Notes under the pieces: model-generated
Seen by the model: the letters and a program-made list of their open reading frames with translations, nothing else
What the model was told of the DNA's origin: nothing
Database searches by the model: none
Position numbers and translations under genes: made by a program
Assembly: GCF_000724545.1 (NCBI RefSeq)
Contig: NZ_JHBV01000041.1
Span: 1 to 64,000 of the forward strand
Source: Aureispira sp. CCB-QB1
GTDB lineage: Bacteria > Bacteroidota > Bacteroidia > Chitinophagales > Saprospiraceae
Length of the DNA stretch: 64,000 nt
Direction: 5' to 3'
Shown: positions 1 to 9,073 of the stretch, one piece after another
Layout: every line of letters starts with the position of its first letter
How positions within the stretch are numbered: position 1 is the first letter of the stretch

Positions 1-277
1 CACCACCACCGCCAATGGAACTTGGCTGCCCTTGACTGTCTAAAGCTGCTACTCCTTTCTTCGTAATAATATATTCTACATTTGGTAAATCTGGCGAAGC
101 ATTAACAGTCAATGTTGGCGTAACTGTCATTTGGTTCAAATCGATGGAAGTACCTGATGTTGTTGTATTAATTTCAGGTGCTACCGTTGAGATGGAGCAA
201 CACTTGTTTTGTGCGATTGCAAAAGTACTCAGGTTTAGGAAAAGTACGAAGGTCTGCAAAAGGTTAATCGTTTTCAT
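1..277 (-). CDS. Secreted protein, N-terminal part only (paralogue of the next gene)
   Basis: This minus-strand gene starts at the ATG whose complement ends at 277 and runs off the left edge, so only about 92 residues are visible. They begin with a Sec signal peptide (MKTINLLQTFVLF..., cleavage near AIAQ). A Cys-Cys pair follows, then a segment containing APEI and later LPNVEYIITKK. The same landmarks occur in the same order in the protein at 588-1625 (APEI, LPTVEYIITKR, a GGGG linker), so the two are tandem paralogues. The C-terminus is outside the window, so a T9SS tail can only be inferred from the paralogue. No enzymatic domain is recognisable. The gene call is secure; the function is unknown. 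Confidence 0.8.
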   Translation of the reverse strand, partial: MKTINLLQTFVLFLNLSTFAIAQNKCCSISTVAPEINTTTSGTSIDLNQMTVTPTLTVNASPDLPNVEYIITKKGVAALDSQGQPSSIGGGG

Positions 278-348
278 ATTTTTTTGTTTTAAGATAAAAA
301 AACTACAAACCATGAAAGCATGATTTGTAGTTTTATAATTTATATTAG

Positions 349-488
349 TAGTTCGTTGATTTTTTACTTTTTTATCAAAAAGATAAAAAATCACATTTAT
401 ATTAGTTTGATAATCAAAATCTTAGCACAAAATGTAGTAAATTCAAAACTTATTGATTATCAAACTAATAAAGTTTTTCAACGAACTA
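349..488. repeat. 140-bp palindromic intergenic repeat, copy 1
   Basis: The element is bounded by perfect 11-bp inverted ends, TAGTTCGTTGA at 349-359 and TCAACGAACTA at 478-488. A second, inner inverted pair is built on TTAGTTTGATAATCA and TTGATTATCAAACTAAT. A copy of the same length lies at 39253-39392 in the opposite orientation. No coding potential is seen. It resembles a MITE or REP-type element; mobility is inference. Confidence 0.75.
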
Positions 489-587
489 TTGTTATATAAT
501 AAACGAACATAATAACAAGCTACTTAAATAGCGAGTTTTTAATGTTAAATTTTTATATCTAGTGCCTTTAAAGCTGTAATAAGTTTT

Positions 588-1625
588 TTACTCTACAACA
601 ACTTTAAGTAATTGATTGCTATGACCATCTGTTAATTCAACATAGTACATTCCTGCTGCTAGGTTTTGAACTGGAATTGTTGTATTAAAATCTCCAGAAA
701 CATTCCCCAATACTTGGCTGTGTACGCGTTGCCCTAAAGCATCAAATAGGTTGATTGTTAAATCAACTTCTTTCTTAGTTGTGAAGTAAATATTTACAGC
801 ATCTTTGTTAGCTGGGTTTGGATATAACATAAACAAAGAAACATCACTCAACTCTTGAACGGCAATCGTTCCTTCTCTGTCATAACCATATTTAGCATTT
901 CTATTGATACCATAAGACAAGAAGTTGTTCGCTCCTGTCCCTCCACAATCTTGAGAAATTTGAGTACCATTGCTATTAATTAAGCCTAATGTAGATACTA
1001 AAGTACCTATAGAAGTTTGTCCTTTAGCAAATACATCAAAAATAACTAATACTTCATTCATCCCGTGAATTTGAGTTGAATTGTAAATACCTGCGTTATT
1101 AACACTGTCACAGAAACCTGCAATTGCTGGTTCGTTCAAAACAATAGCCATTACACCAAACAAACCACAACAAGGACCTGACCCAGGAGAGTAACCGTTT
1201 AATAAAGAATCTGCCAACTCTTTGATTCTTGGCAAATCGTATCCAACAGCTGTCAAATCAAAGGTATCTCCAGGATGCAACGTAACTCCATAACGTCCCA
1301 TATTATCTGGCATAAAAATACCGTCAGTATCTGCTCCAATAATCACATCACCACCTCCTCCAGTAGTATCTGGGGCACCTGTATCGTCCAAAGCTGGTGT
1401 GTTTCTTTTGGTAATGATGTATTCTACAGTAGGTAAGTCTGAAGAAGCGCTTACAGCCATTAAAGAAGTGGGGTCTGGAGTATTTACATTACCACCAATT
1501 TGGCTAGTCGTGTAAAAACCAGTTGTAATTTCAGGAGCAGTAGTTGATGGGGTACAGCAAGTTTGGGCATTAACAGCAGAAACTGTCATCAAACAAGCTG
1601 CGAATAATGTAGCTAATTTTTTCAT
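588..1625 (-). CDS. Secreted protein with T9SS type A C-terminal domain
   Basis: A 345-residue exported protein of unknown function. Residues 1-20 are a Sec signal peptide ending in AVNAQ, followed by a Cys-Cys pair and a Thr/Pro-rich stretch. The middle contains a GGGG linker and a Cys-Cys pair in GPCCG near residues 150-155, with no enzyme motif I recognise. The last 80 or so residues form a classical T9SS type A sorting domain: LYPNPA, then a beta-sandwich with LFDALGQRV, then GMYYVEL and a final LKVVVE. In this family the domain directs transport across the outer membrane and is removed at the surface. The neighbour at 1-277 is a paralogue, so this is a tandem duplication. Function beyond secretion is not assignable. 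Confidence 0.85.
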   Translation of the reverse strand: MKKLATLFAACLMTVSAVNAQTCCTPSTTAPEITTGFYTTSQIGGNVNTPDPTSLMAVSASSDLPTVEYIITKRNTPALDDTGAPDTTGGGGDVIIGADTDGIFMPDNMGRYGVTLHPGDTFDLTAVGYDLPRIKELADSLLNGYSPGSGPCCGLFGVMAIVLNEPAIAGFCDSVNNAGIYNSTQIHGMNEVLVIFDVFAKGQTSIGTLVSTLGLINSNGTQISQDCGGTGANNFLSYGINRNAKYGYDREGTIAVQELSDVSLFMLYPNPANKDAVNIYFTTKKEVDLTINLFDALGQRVHSQVLGNVSGDFNTTIPVQNLAAGMYYVELTDGHSNQLLKVVVE

Positions 1626-1690
1626 AAAGAAAACTTTAATTTTTTTTTAATAAATAGGTTCGATTTTAGAGATTCTGTCCTCAATCCCAA

Positions 1691-1698
1691 CAAAAATA
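1691..1698 (-). promoter_or_regulatory. Possible Bacteroidota -7 box (TAnnTTTG) for the T9SS protein gene
   Basis: The minus strand reads TATTTTTG at 1698-1691, matching TAnnTTTG, about 66 bp before the start codon at 1625. No good TTTG -33 element is seen at the usual spacing, so the call is tentative. Confidence 0.35.
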
Positions 1699-2075
1699 GT
1701 GGTTTATTTGAGAGTTTAAGCATTCTTTAACACTTTTTTTTAACCTTTTGTTTAAAAGCAATCCGCCAACGTTGAGCTTAGAGAAATCGTTATTTTCACC
1801 AATATGGAAAAATATTCGAATTAAACTTAAAAATCTTTTTTGTACTCTATAAAGGTTCCATTAACTTCAAAAAATAACAAAAAAAACAAACTCTAAACAA
1901 CTCGCTTTCAAAACACAGTATATCATTTTTTTTATTTCTTATTGAGTAAACTGCCCCTCTTTTTGTAGCCTTTGTTTCTTCATTTTGGGCTTTCTTTTAA
2001 GTAGGATATTTAATTTTTAGCTTGCGAAAAACAAATATTGTACTATTTTTACTTGATTTTAAAGTCAAAAAATTC

Positions 2076-2120
2076 ACGTTTCGCCCCGAAAAAACCAATA
2101 TTGTATTGACTACGAAACGT
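2076..2120. promoter_or_regulatory. 8-bp inverted repeat upstream of the TonB-dependent receptor
   Basis: ACGTTTCG at 2076-2083 and its reverse complement CGAAACGT at 2113-2120 are separated by 29 bp and end 36 bp before the receptor start codon. The position suits an operator or a leader hairpin. No known motif is recognised. Confidence 0.3.
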
Positions 2121-2156
2121 ACTATTTTTTAATTAATTCAATTATAAAAAAGACTT

Positions 2157-4745
2157 ATGAAAAGACAACTATACTGGCTGCTGAGCATAGTCCTAATAAT
2201 GATGAGTTCCGCTGTTTTAGGACAAGGAACCATCAAGGGAATTTTGATAGATTCGGTCGAAAATGAACCTATGCTAGGAGCTGAAATTCGCATCAATGAT
2301 AAAGAGGGCAATTTTGTAACTGGAGGTTCTTCTGATGTTATAGAAGGAGCTTATCAAATATCTGTTCCTGCAGGTACTTACGATTTGACCTGTAGCTATA
2401 TGGGATATGCTACGTATCAAAAAGAAATCACCATCAAAGATGGTCAGACATTGGAACTAAACATCAATATGACCGAAGAGGTCAATGTATTGAAAGTCGT
2501 CACCAAAACTGCCTCTAGATTTGAAACCTCTGTTGGTAAATCATCGATTTCTATTGATGTCGTAAAACCTGATTTGGTAGATAATACAAACGCCACAAAA
2601 GTAGATGAAGTTGTAGACAAAGTCCCTGGAGTGTCTGTTGTAGATGGGCAAGCCAATATTCGAGGTGGATCTGGTTTTTCTTATGGTGCAGGAAGTCGTG
2701 TTTTGTTGTTAGTTGATGACCTTCCCTTGCTAACAGGAGATGCCGGACAACCCAACTGGCGTGATATTCCAGTTGAAAACATTTCTCAGATTGAAGTTGT
2801 TAAAGGAGCTGCCTCTGCCTTGTATGGTTCCTCTGCTTTGAATGGAATTATTAATATCCGTACTGCCTACGCCAAAAACAAACCATTTACCAAAGTTTCG
2901 GTATTTCAAACGTCTTTTTTAGATCCTGCTCGTGCTGAAACGGCTTGGTGGAACAGAGATTCCATAGAAGTTTGGGATGCTGGCAGCAATGATCCAAACG
3001 ATCCTGACACCATTAGTCCTCAACTTTTATCTGGTCGCAATGGTTATAGAAAGCCAATTGAATTGGGTGTGCAATTTGCTCATAGACGCAAATTTGGAAA
3101 GTATGACTTAACTTTAGGTGGGAATTATTTTTATCAAGATTCTTATCGTGCAGGATCTTACGAACGAAAGTTTCGTATCAATGCCAATAACAGATATCGT
3201 TTTAGCACTAAAGTTAATGCGGGGATCAACTTGAATTTTAACTATGGTCAATCTTCTAGCTTTTTCTTATGGAATAATACTGGAAAATACTTAGCAGGTT
3301 TTGCAGGTTCTAATGACGCGGGGCATATTTACGAGCCTTTGGCAGGAAGTATTACGGAATCTACTATTCTGCGATTTAACGTTGATCCATTTTTGACGGC
3401 TTATGACAACAAAGACGGTCGCCATAGATTGCAAACTCGTTATTACTATGTCAACAACCAAAATGGTCAAGATCAATCTAACTTATCGCATTTGGCTTAT
3501 GGGGAGTATCAATATCAACGAAAATTTAAAGTAGAATCTTCTTTCTTTGGGGATTTTAAATTGGTAGCTGGGGCTGTTGGTACTTATACTTTCTCTCGTT
3601 CCCAACTATTTGGGAATGCTGATTACAATATTTATAATGCAGGCGCTTACATTCAAGGAGAGCAAGGCTTGATTAAAGGTGAGAATTCAGATAATACCAA
3701 ACTGAATATCACATTTGGAGTACGTTGGGAAGTATTCAATATCGAAAGCCCTGACTCTATTCAAGTAGATGCTAGAAATGATCAGCTGGTTAAAAATCCA
3801 GAGCCAAATTCTATTGATAGCACTGGCGTTCCTAGACCTCGTTTTCGCATAGGTTTAAATTATGAGTTAACTCCCTTTACTTTTCTTAGAGCATCTTGGG
3901 GCGAAGGTTATCGTTACCCAACAATTGCAGAGCGATACATTACGACCCAAGTTGGAGCTGGTTCAAATGCTCTTGTAATTCTTGCCAACCCCCAATTGCG
4001 CCCTGAATCAGGTTGGTCTGCTGAAATTGGAATTAAACAAGGGTTTAAAATTGGCAATTGGAAAGGTTTTGTCGATTTATCAGGGTTCTGGACAGAGTAT
4101 CAAGACATGATGGAATTTACTTTTGGTGGTGGCGATCCATCTGCTACAAGCATCACTCCTCCTAATATTTTCTTTCAATCCATCAATGTGGACGATACAA
4201 GAATTAGAGGTTTTGAGCTCAGTCTGATGGGAACAGGTAATGTTGGTCCTGTTAGCTTTAATGTATTGGCGGGATATACCTTTATTGCCCCTGAATTCCA
4301 AAACTGGGATACGGATACAGTAATCCAAACTCTTTCTACTTCTAATTACAACGTTCTAAAATATCGCAATGTCCACAATGTAAAATTTGATATTGAAGCC
4401 TTTTTCTTAAAAGACAAAGCTTTATCCGTTGGTTTTACAATGAACTACAACAGTAGAATGGAAAATATTGACAAGGCATTTGAAGATATTATTTATAATG
4501 TCCCTGGCAATGACGATATTTTTGGAATTGCTTATTATAGAGAGAATTTTAACAGTGGAGAGTTTTTGAATTTAGGTGCTCGAATAGGGTACCGCTATGC
4601 GTTCAAAAACAAGGATGATAAAGAGGTTGCAGCCGTCAAACTTTCTTTGGTAGGCAAAAATCTACTCAATCAAGAATACATGATTCGCCCTGCATTGGTA
4701 GATGCACCAGCCAATATTACAGTACGTCTAGACGTCGAATTTTAA
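2157..4745 (+). CDS. TonB-dependent outer-membrane receptor with carboxypeptidase-regulatory-like N-terminus
   Basis: An 862-residue outer-membrane transporter that would take up a large or scarce ligand using energy from TonB. Residues 1-23 are a signal peptide ending in LGQ. Residues 25-110 are a CarboxypepD_reg-like beta-sandwich (IKGILIDSVENEPMLGAEI...), the usual N-terminal extension in Bacteroidota. The plug domain covers about 120-240, with the landmarks VPGVSVVDGQANIRGG, VLLLVDDLPL, and IEVVKGAASALYGSSALNGIINI. The remainder is a 22-strand barrel ending in the aromatic residue F. There is no SusD-like partner nearby, so it is a stand-alone receptor rather than a SusCD polysaccharide pair. 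The ligand cannot be told from sequence. A strong terminator follows. Confidence 0.93.
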   Translation: MKRQLYWLLSIVLIMMSSAVLGQGTIKGILIDSVENEPMLGAEIRINDKEGNFVTGGSSDVIEGAYQISVPAGTYDLTCSYMGYATYQKEITIKDGQTLELNINMTEEVNVLKVVTKTASRFETSVGKSSISIDVVKPDLVDNTNATKVDEVVDKVPGVSVVDGQANIRGGSGFSYGAGSRVLLLVDDLPLLTGDAGQPNWRDIPVENISQIEVVKGAASALYGSSALNGIINIRTAYAKNKPFTKVSVFQTSFLDPARAETAWWNRDSIEVWDAGSNDPNDPDTISPQLLSGRNGYRKPIELGVQFAHRRKFGKYDLTLGGNYFYQDSYRAGSYERKFRINANNRYRFSTKVNAGINLNFNYGQSSSFFLWNNTGKYLAGFAGSNDAGHIYEPLAGSITESTILRFNVDPFLTAYDNKDGRHRLQTRYYYVNNQNGQDQSNLSHLAYGEYQYQRKFKVESSFFGDFKLVAGAVGTYTFSRSQLFGNADYNIYNAGAYIQGEQGLIKGENSDNTKLNITFGVRWEVFNIESPDSIQVDARNDQLVKNPEPNSIDSTGVPRPRFRIGLNYELTPFTFLRASWGEGYRYPTIAERYITTQVGAGSNALVILANPQLRPESGWSAEIGIKQGFKIGNWKGFVDLSGFWTEYQDMMEFTFGGGDPSATSITPPNIFFQSINVDDTRIRGFELSLMGTGNVGPVSFNVLAGYTFIAPEFQNWDTDTVIQTLSTSNYNVLKYRNVHNVKFDIEAFFLKDKALSVGFTMNYNSRMENIDKAFEDIIYNVPGNDDIFGIAYYRENFNSGEFLNLGARIGYRYAFKNKDDKEVAAVKLSLVGKNLLNQEYMIRPALVDAPANITVRLDVEF

Positions 4746-4837
4746 ATTTAACTACAATAAGTAATTGCATTCTCAAAATAGTCGATAAAATACATTTTTT
4801 ATTATATATTTTTTAAATCACTTGCTTTATACTAAAG

Positions 4838-4873
4838 AACACCTTTTGCAAAAAGACAAAAGGTGTTTTTTTT
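4838..4873 (+). terminator. Rho-independent terminator of the TonB-dependent receptor gene
   Basis: A perfect 11-bp stem (AACACCTTTTG 4838-4848 with CAAAAGGTGTT 4857-4867) has an 8-nt loop and is followed by a run of T to 4873. Confidence 0.9.
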
Positions 4874-4901
4874 ATCCTCTATATTTATAAAAAGACTTTT
4901 G

Positions 4902-4933
4902 TTTGCTTAAGTCCATTTTGTTCATTATTTTTG
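4902..4933 (+). promoter_or_regulatory. Bacteroidota-type promoter (TTTG-N20-TAnnTTTG)
   Basis: TTTG at 4902-4905 and TATTTTTG at 4926-4933 are separated by 20 bp, matching the -33/-7 consensus of Bacteroidota sigma factor promoters. It would give a leader of about 240 nt for the gene at 5179. Confidence 0.5.
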
Positions 4934-5178
4934 CCTCTATTAACATTCAGCTTTATCATTACAAAGCTATCATCTCCTATATTTTATATATTAACATTAA
5001 ACTATAACTAATAATACAAATAGGTAGTGTTATTCACGAATAATTTACAGAAAAAATTCTTTTCTTAAAAGTTATTTCAAAACTGCGTTACCCTACCTTA
5101 CCTATTTATTCCCCTTATAGAATTTGAGATAGACAGATTAAGACTCGTTTATTCAATCTATAAAAATTCACATATTCA

Positions 5179-6168
5179 ATGAGACTCAAGTTCTTTATCT
5201 GTTTTCTTTTTTTGTTGGGCTGTATCTCTAGCTATTCTCAAGATTACGAGTACAAAGAGAGGAAAAAGAAACGGATGCACTACATTCCTCGATACCCCAT
5301 CGAGCTTGGTTTTCACATTGGTACAAGTCAATTCCTTGGAGATTTGGGAGGGACAGAAGCCATTGGGCAATCTTTTATCATTGATACTGATTTGCCTAGT
5401 ATTCGTCCTGCTGTTGGCTTTTTTGGGCGTTATAATATGGGAGGACATTTTTCATTTCGACTGGAAATGTCTTATCTTAATTTAAGTGGAAACGATAAAT
5501 TTGCTGGCAAAGGATTTTCAGCAACGACACACAGCGATAAAGACGGTTGGTTTAGATTTTATCGAAATCTGCATTTTCAAACACACGTATTTGAATTGAC
5601 GAATAGTTGCCAATTCATTCCCTACAATTTCAAACTAACGGGTAGTCGATATACCAAAACCAAGCAAAATACACTTTCTCCCTATATTGTCCTTGGAGCA
5701 GGCTTTTTGGTCTTTAATCCTCAAGCTGAATACAATGGAGACTGGGTTGATTTGCGCCCTTTATCTACAGAAGGACAAGGCTTGGTTGAAGGGCGTCCTA
5801 CCTACAGCTTGGTTCAGTTTATTATTCCTGTGGGATTTGGTGTGCAATGGGAACACAATCACGATTGGATACTTTCTTTAGAAATCAATCATCGGTTTAC
5901 CTTTACCGATTATATAGATGATGTTTCGACGGATTATGTAGACCCTGCTGTTTTTGAGAAAAATTTTAATGCTGAAACAGCGCAACTAGCAACTTCATTA
6001 GCACGACGTTCAGTAGAACACGATCCCAATAATATCTATGGTTATATTACTGCACCCAATGCCCAAAGAGGCGACCCCAAAGACAATGATGCTTATTATA
6101 CCATTAATATAAGACTTGCTTTCTACCTCAAAAAGAGCCGTTTCTTAGCTTTGGTAAAAGATTACTAA
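5179..6168 (+). CDS. DUF6089-family outer-membrane beta-barrel protein
   Basis: A 329-residue protein with a signal peptide (residues 1-20, ending SSYSQ). A basic stretch (KERKKKRMHYIPRYP) is followed by the hallmark start of DUF6089 proteins, IELGFHIGTSQFLGDLGG. Alternating polar and aromatic strands, glycine-rich turns (LGAGFLVFNP, IIPVGFGVQWE) and a terminal strand rich in aromatics (YYTINIRLAFYLKK) indicate a small outer-membrane barrel. The substrate or role is unknown for the family. The gene stands alone between its own promoter and a long hairpin that separates it from the convergent GIN-domain gene. Confidence 0.8.
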   Translation: MRLKFFICFLFLLGCISSYSQDYEYKERKKKRMHYIPRYPIELGFHIGTSQFLGDLGGTEAIGQSFIIDTDLPSIRPAVGFFGRYNMGGHFSFRLEMSYLNLSGNDKFAGKGFSATTHSDKDGWFRFYRNLHFQTHVFELTNSCQFIPYNFKLTGSRYTKTKQNTLSPYIVLGAGFLVFNPQAEYNGDWVDLRPLSTEGQGLVEGRPTYSLVQFIIPVGFGVQWEHNHDWILSLEINHRFTFTDYIDDVSTDYVDPAVFEKNFNAETAQLATSLARRSVEHDPNNIYGYITAPNAQRGDPKDNDAYYTINIRLAFYLKKSRFLALVKDY

Positions 6169-6228
6169 TTATGGTAAATTGTGGTAAAACCAAAGCAAAT
6201 AATGAAATATCTTTTTTGTTTTATTAAT

Positions 6229-6266
6229 ACTTCGTGGCTTTTAAGGGTTTCTAAAAGCCACGAAGT
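6229..6266 (+). terminator. 15-bp hairpin between convergent genes
   Basis: ACTTCGTGGCTTTTA (6229-6243) pairs perfectly with 6252-6266 around an 8-nt loop. The plus strand continues AAAGTTTTTACTTTT, so the T-run is slightly delayed. It most likely ends the DUF6089 transcript and also shields the convergent gene. Confidence 0.6.
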
Positions 6267-6291
6267 AAAGTTTTTACTTTTAAAGGTAAGC

Positions 6292-6996
6292 TTAATTGGC
6301 GTTGATCACGCTCCCACTTCCTGTTATTTCTGTATTGACTGTAGGTTGCCCTTTATAGCTCACATTACCACTTCCAGAAATATCTACGCTCAAACTATTA
6401 TTAACCGTAACATCAATATTGCCAGAGCCTGAAACTTTTACATCACTAACATCTACTGGCATTCCAAAGCCTGCATAATTACCAGAACCAGATATTTTAA
6501 TATAAGAAGAAGCTGCTACACCACTAACACTTACGTCTCCAGATCCCGAAATATCTGTAATCAATTTGTTTTGCCCCAAATCTAGATTTCCTGTACTAAT
6601 ATTTCCACTGCCAGACACATTTAAAGACAAGTCTCCTAAACCAGAAAAATCATTCACCCAAATATTTCCACTCCCTTTTACCTCTACAAACTCTACAGTA
6701 GGAATTGTAATATTAGCAACAATGTCCATATTATTATAAATGCCTGGTTTCATCTTAACAATCAAAGTTGTACCATCAACATAAACCTCTGCTCTATCCA
6801 AAAGATGTTCACTTCCTGTCAATTCAACTTTTTGGGTAGCTCCAGAATAAATATTTGCATCACAAGCGCACTGTATTGAGACCTTGTTTATTGTCGACAA
6901 ACTGTAACCATTAGTGATCGTAGGGCTAGTTTTGTCACACGATGAAAATGCAACTATTAATAAGGCAAAAATGGATAAATTGAATATGGTTTTCAT
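6292..6996 (-). CDS. GIN-domain (DUF2807) lipoprotein
   Basis: A 234-residue lipoprotein: the lipobox AFSSC puts the modified cysteine at residue 20. The body is a right-handed parallel beta-solenoid of the GIN/DUF2807 head-domain type. It shows the diagnostic repeated GSGN/GSGD turns: VKGSGNIWV, VSGSGNIST, ISGSGDVSV, ISGSGNYAG, VSGSGNIDV, ISGSGNVSY and TGSGSVIN. About seven rungs are visible. The family is abundant in Bacteroidota and often annotated as putative autotransporter adhesin, but no activity has been demonstrated. Here it should sit in the periplasm or on the outer membrane. It is a single-gene unit. Confidence 0.88.
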   Translation of the reverse strand: MKTIFNLSIFALLIVAFSSCDKTSPTITNGYSLSTINKVSIQCACDANIYSGATQKVELTGSEHLLDRAEVYVDGTTLIVKMKPGIYNNMDIVANITIPTVEFVEVKGSGNIWVNDFSGLGDLSLNVSGSGNISTGNLDLGQNKLITDISGSGDVSVSGVAASSYIKISGSGNYAGFGMPVDVSDVKVSGSGNIDVTVNNSLSVDISGSGNVSYKGQPTVNTEITGSGSVINAN

Positions 6997-7250
6997 GACT
7001 ATAATTTAATTAAAAAATTGGATAATAATTGGTATTTTGTTGCACCAATACGTAATATACGTAAGTATATTGTCATTAGAATTCGTGCAGCTATTCACCG
7101 TTATAAAATAAATTTGATTTTTAAAAATTAAGGCATCTATTAGATGGGCAAAAGTAATCGTTTTTTTTATAGAAACTTTTAAAAAAAGGTTAAATCTTCC
7201 GCTTCAAAATAGTACATTCACAAAAAAATAGTTAAACATATCTTTCTCTT

Positions 7251-8345
7251 GTGGACTTCCAATATCAACAAAAACATTACACCGTCGAGCGTTATCCTTT
7301 AACAAAGAAAGGAAATTTACAAGCTTGGAATGCTGCTGACGAGCACTTGCTACAACACTTGGAAAACATTACCTTGGAACAAAAAGAATTGGCCATCCTA
7401 AATGATCGTTTTGGTTTTCTTAGTTGTTTGACTCATGCTTATGCTCCCTCAACAATACAAACCAACCACTCGCACGAAAAAGCACTGCGCCAGAATTTAC
7501 TTTACAACCAAATAAAAGATGCCAATGTTTCTTCTTATACGGTATTTAACATACCAATTCAATCATTCGATGTTGGGCTTTTAAAAATTCCAAAATCATT
7601 AGAGCTTTTTCGTCTATATCTACAAGTATTATCCTCTAAATGGAAACAAAATGCCGTCCTATTTTGTGGTTTTATGACCCGACACTTTAGCCCACAGATT
7701 TTAACCATAGCTACAACATTTTTTGAGGATGTACAGCAAAGTCGAGCTTGGAAAAAATCAAGGGTTCTTATTTTAAAATCTCCAAGAAAGTTTGAGGATA
7801 GAACTATTTTGCATCAAATTCCTTTTCAAGGTCGAACTTATCAACAGTATTTTGGTGTTTTTTCAGCCAAGCACATTGATTATGCTAGCCAATTCTTAAT
7901 TGCCAACTTGGATGTTGATTTAAATGAAAAAGTCGTCTTAGATTTAGCTTCTGGCAATGGGATACTTGCCGCTACGGTTCGACAAAATAATGCCAACTGT
8001 ACATTGCATTTACTAGACGATTCTCATTTAGCAATTGCCTCTTCTAAATTAAACCTAAGCTCTGATAATACTTTTTTTCATTGCAATAATGACTTATCTA
8101 TTTTTGAGGAGAATTATTTTGATTGTGTCCTCTCTAACCCTCCATTTCATTTTGAATATGAAGTAAGTATAGAGACTAGCGTACAACTTTTCAAAGAGGT
8201 TTATAATTGTTTGAAGCCTAATGGTCGTTTTATAATAGTTGCCAACAAACACTTAAACTACAAGACGCATCTTCAGCGATTGCTGTTTAAAGTAACTGTT
8301 GTCAATGAAAATGAGAAGTTTGTTATTTATGAATGTCGCAAATAA
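7251..8345 (+). CDS. rlmG: 23S rRNA (guanine-N2)-methyltransferase RlmG-like
   Basis: A 364-residue two-domain methyltransferase of the RlmG/RsmC family. The N-terminal inactive MTase-like domain carries the RlmG signature ERYPLTK...LQAWNAADEHLL (residues 13-37). The C-terminal catalytic domain has the SAM-binding motif VVLDLASGNG (Asp231) and the N2-guanine methyltransferase motif NPPFH (residues 296-300). It ends with IVANKHLNY and NEKFVIYECRK, as in RlmG of E. coli, which makes m2G1835 in 23S rRNA. The start must be the GTG at 7251, because an in-frame TAA lies at 7233-7235 and the family N-terminus begins directly after it. RsmC is the alternative, but the N-terminal signature favours RlmG. 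Confidence 0.85.
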   Translation: MDFQYQQKHYTVERYPLTKKGNLQAWNAADEHLLQHLENITLEQKELAILNDRFGFLSCLTHAYAPSTIQTNHSHEKALRQNLLYNQIKDANVSSYTVFNIPIQSFDVGLLKIPKSLELFRLYLQVLSSKWKQNAVLFCGFMTRHFSPQILTIATTFFEDVQQSRAWKKSRVLILKSPRKFEDRTILHQIPFQGRTYQQYFGVFSAKHIDYASQFLIANLDVDLNEKVVLDLASGNGILAATVRQNNANCTLHLLDDSHLAIASSKLNLSSDNTFFHCNNDLSIFEENYFDCVLSNPPFHFEYEVSIETSVQLFKEVYNCLKPNGRFIIVANKHLNYKTHLQRLLFKVTVVNENEKFVIYECRK

Positions 8346-8486
8346 TCCCATTTGTAGAATTTATAACCCGTGCTATTAGCTATATAATACTAGAAATTCA
8401 CGTTTATTGATTCTAGTAATGCATTCAAACAAAAAATATACTTTTATTATAAACAGATATAATAATAAAAAAATAAAGTATTAATT

Positions 8487-8516
8487 ATTGATAGTGATTA
8501 TTATTAATTATTTTTG
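8487..8516 (+). promoter_or_regulatory. Possible promoter of the response regulator gene
   Basis: TATTTTTG at 8509-8516 fits the TAnnTTTG -7 box. ATTG at 8487-8490, 18 bp upstream, is an imperfect -33 element. The leader would be about 120 nt. Confidence 0.35.
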
Positions 8517-8639
8517 GAGTTACCTTTAGTTAGTTAAAATTTGATTTTGAACTACCCCCTCCCTAGTCAAAATAAAAATTACAATTTCCATAAACTCACT
8601 TACCTTTATTAAAATACAAGACAAACAACTCAAACAAGA

Positions 8640-9008
8640 ATGGAAGGAAAGAAAATTTTTATTGTTGAAGATGACATGATTATTCAAATGTTCATTGAGC
8701 GAATCTTAGGAAATTTAGGCTTGGATATTATTGGAGAGGCACGAACAGGTGATGAAACACTCGCATTTTTAGAGTCTCAACGCCCAGATTTTATTTTAAT
8801 GGATATAGGATTAGCTGGTAATAAGGATGGCATAGAAACCGCTGAAATTATCAATGAAAAATATCAAATACCTATTATTTTTTTGACAGGCAACTCCGAT
8901 AAACCTACCTTGGCTAGAGCCAAAAAGACAAATCCAATTGGCTTTATTAACAAACCTATTGATGAAGCAAGCCTAAAAAGCGTTATGCAAAAATATTTTA
9001 ACAATTAG
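8640..9008 (+). CDS. Single-domain response regulator (CheY-like receiver)
   Basis: A 122-residue receiver domain with no output domain. The acidic pocket Glu10-Asp11-Asp12, the phospho-acceptor Asp55 (ILMDIGL), the switch Thr83 (IFLTGN) and the conserved Lys105 followed by Pro (NKPID) are all present, so it should be phosphorylated by a histidine kinase. The DIGL(x)n DGIE pattern is typical of receivers that pair with PAS-type hybrid kinases. No kinase or chemotaxis gene is in the window. It is an orphan whose output would be through protein-protein contact. The upstream gap carries a plausible own promoter. Confidence 0.9.
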   Translation: MEGKKIFIVEDDMIIQMFIERILGNLGLDIIGEARTGDETLAFLESQRPDFILMDIGLAGNKDGIETAEIINEKYQIPIIFLTGNSDKPTLARAKKTNPIGFINKPIDEASLKSVMQKYFNN

Positions 9009-9073
9009 ACCGTTCTCTTGGTTGTCATCGTCTAATCTCAATCCAATCAAAGATACTCCTTCTTCATTTTTAT

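Larger units (their letters stand above)
1626..2156. other. 531-bp divergent intergenic region
   Basis: AT-rich spacer between the minus-strand secreted protein and the plus-strand TonB-dependent receptor. It holds a possible minus-strand -7 box (1691-1698) and an inverted repeat near the receptor (2076-2120), listed separately. I see no gene or RNA in the remainder. Confidence 0.6.
4746..5178. other. 433-bp intergenic region
   Basis: It contains the receptor terminator and a good promoter candidate (4902-4933) for the DUF6089 gene. The stretch 4940-5178 is AT-rich leader sequence with no gene seen. Confidence 0.5.

Noticed and set aside
6181-6432. Short plus-strand frame after the DUF6089 gene
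   Set aside because: It runs through the terminator hairpin and into the antisense of the GIN-domain gene.
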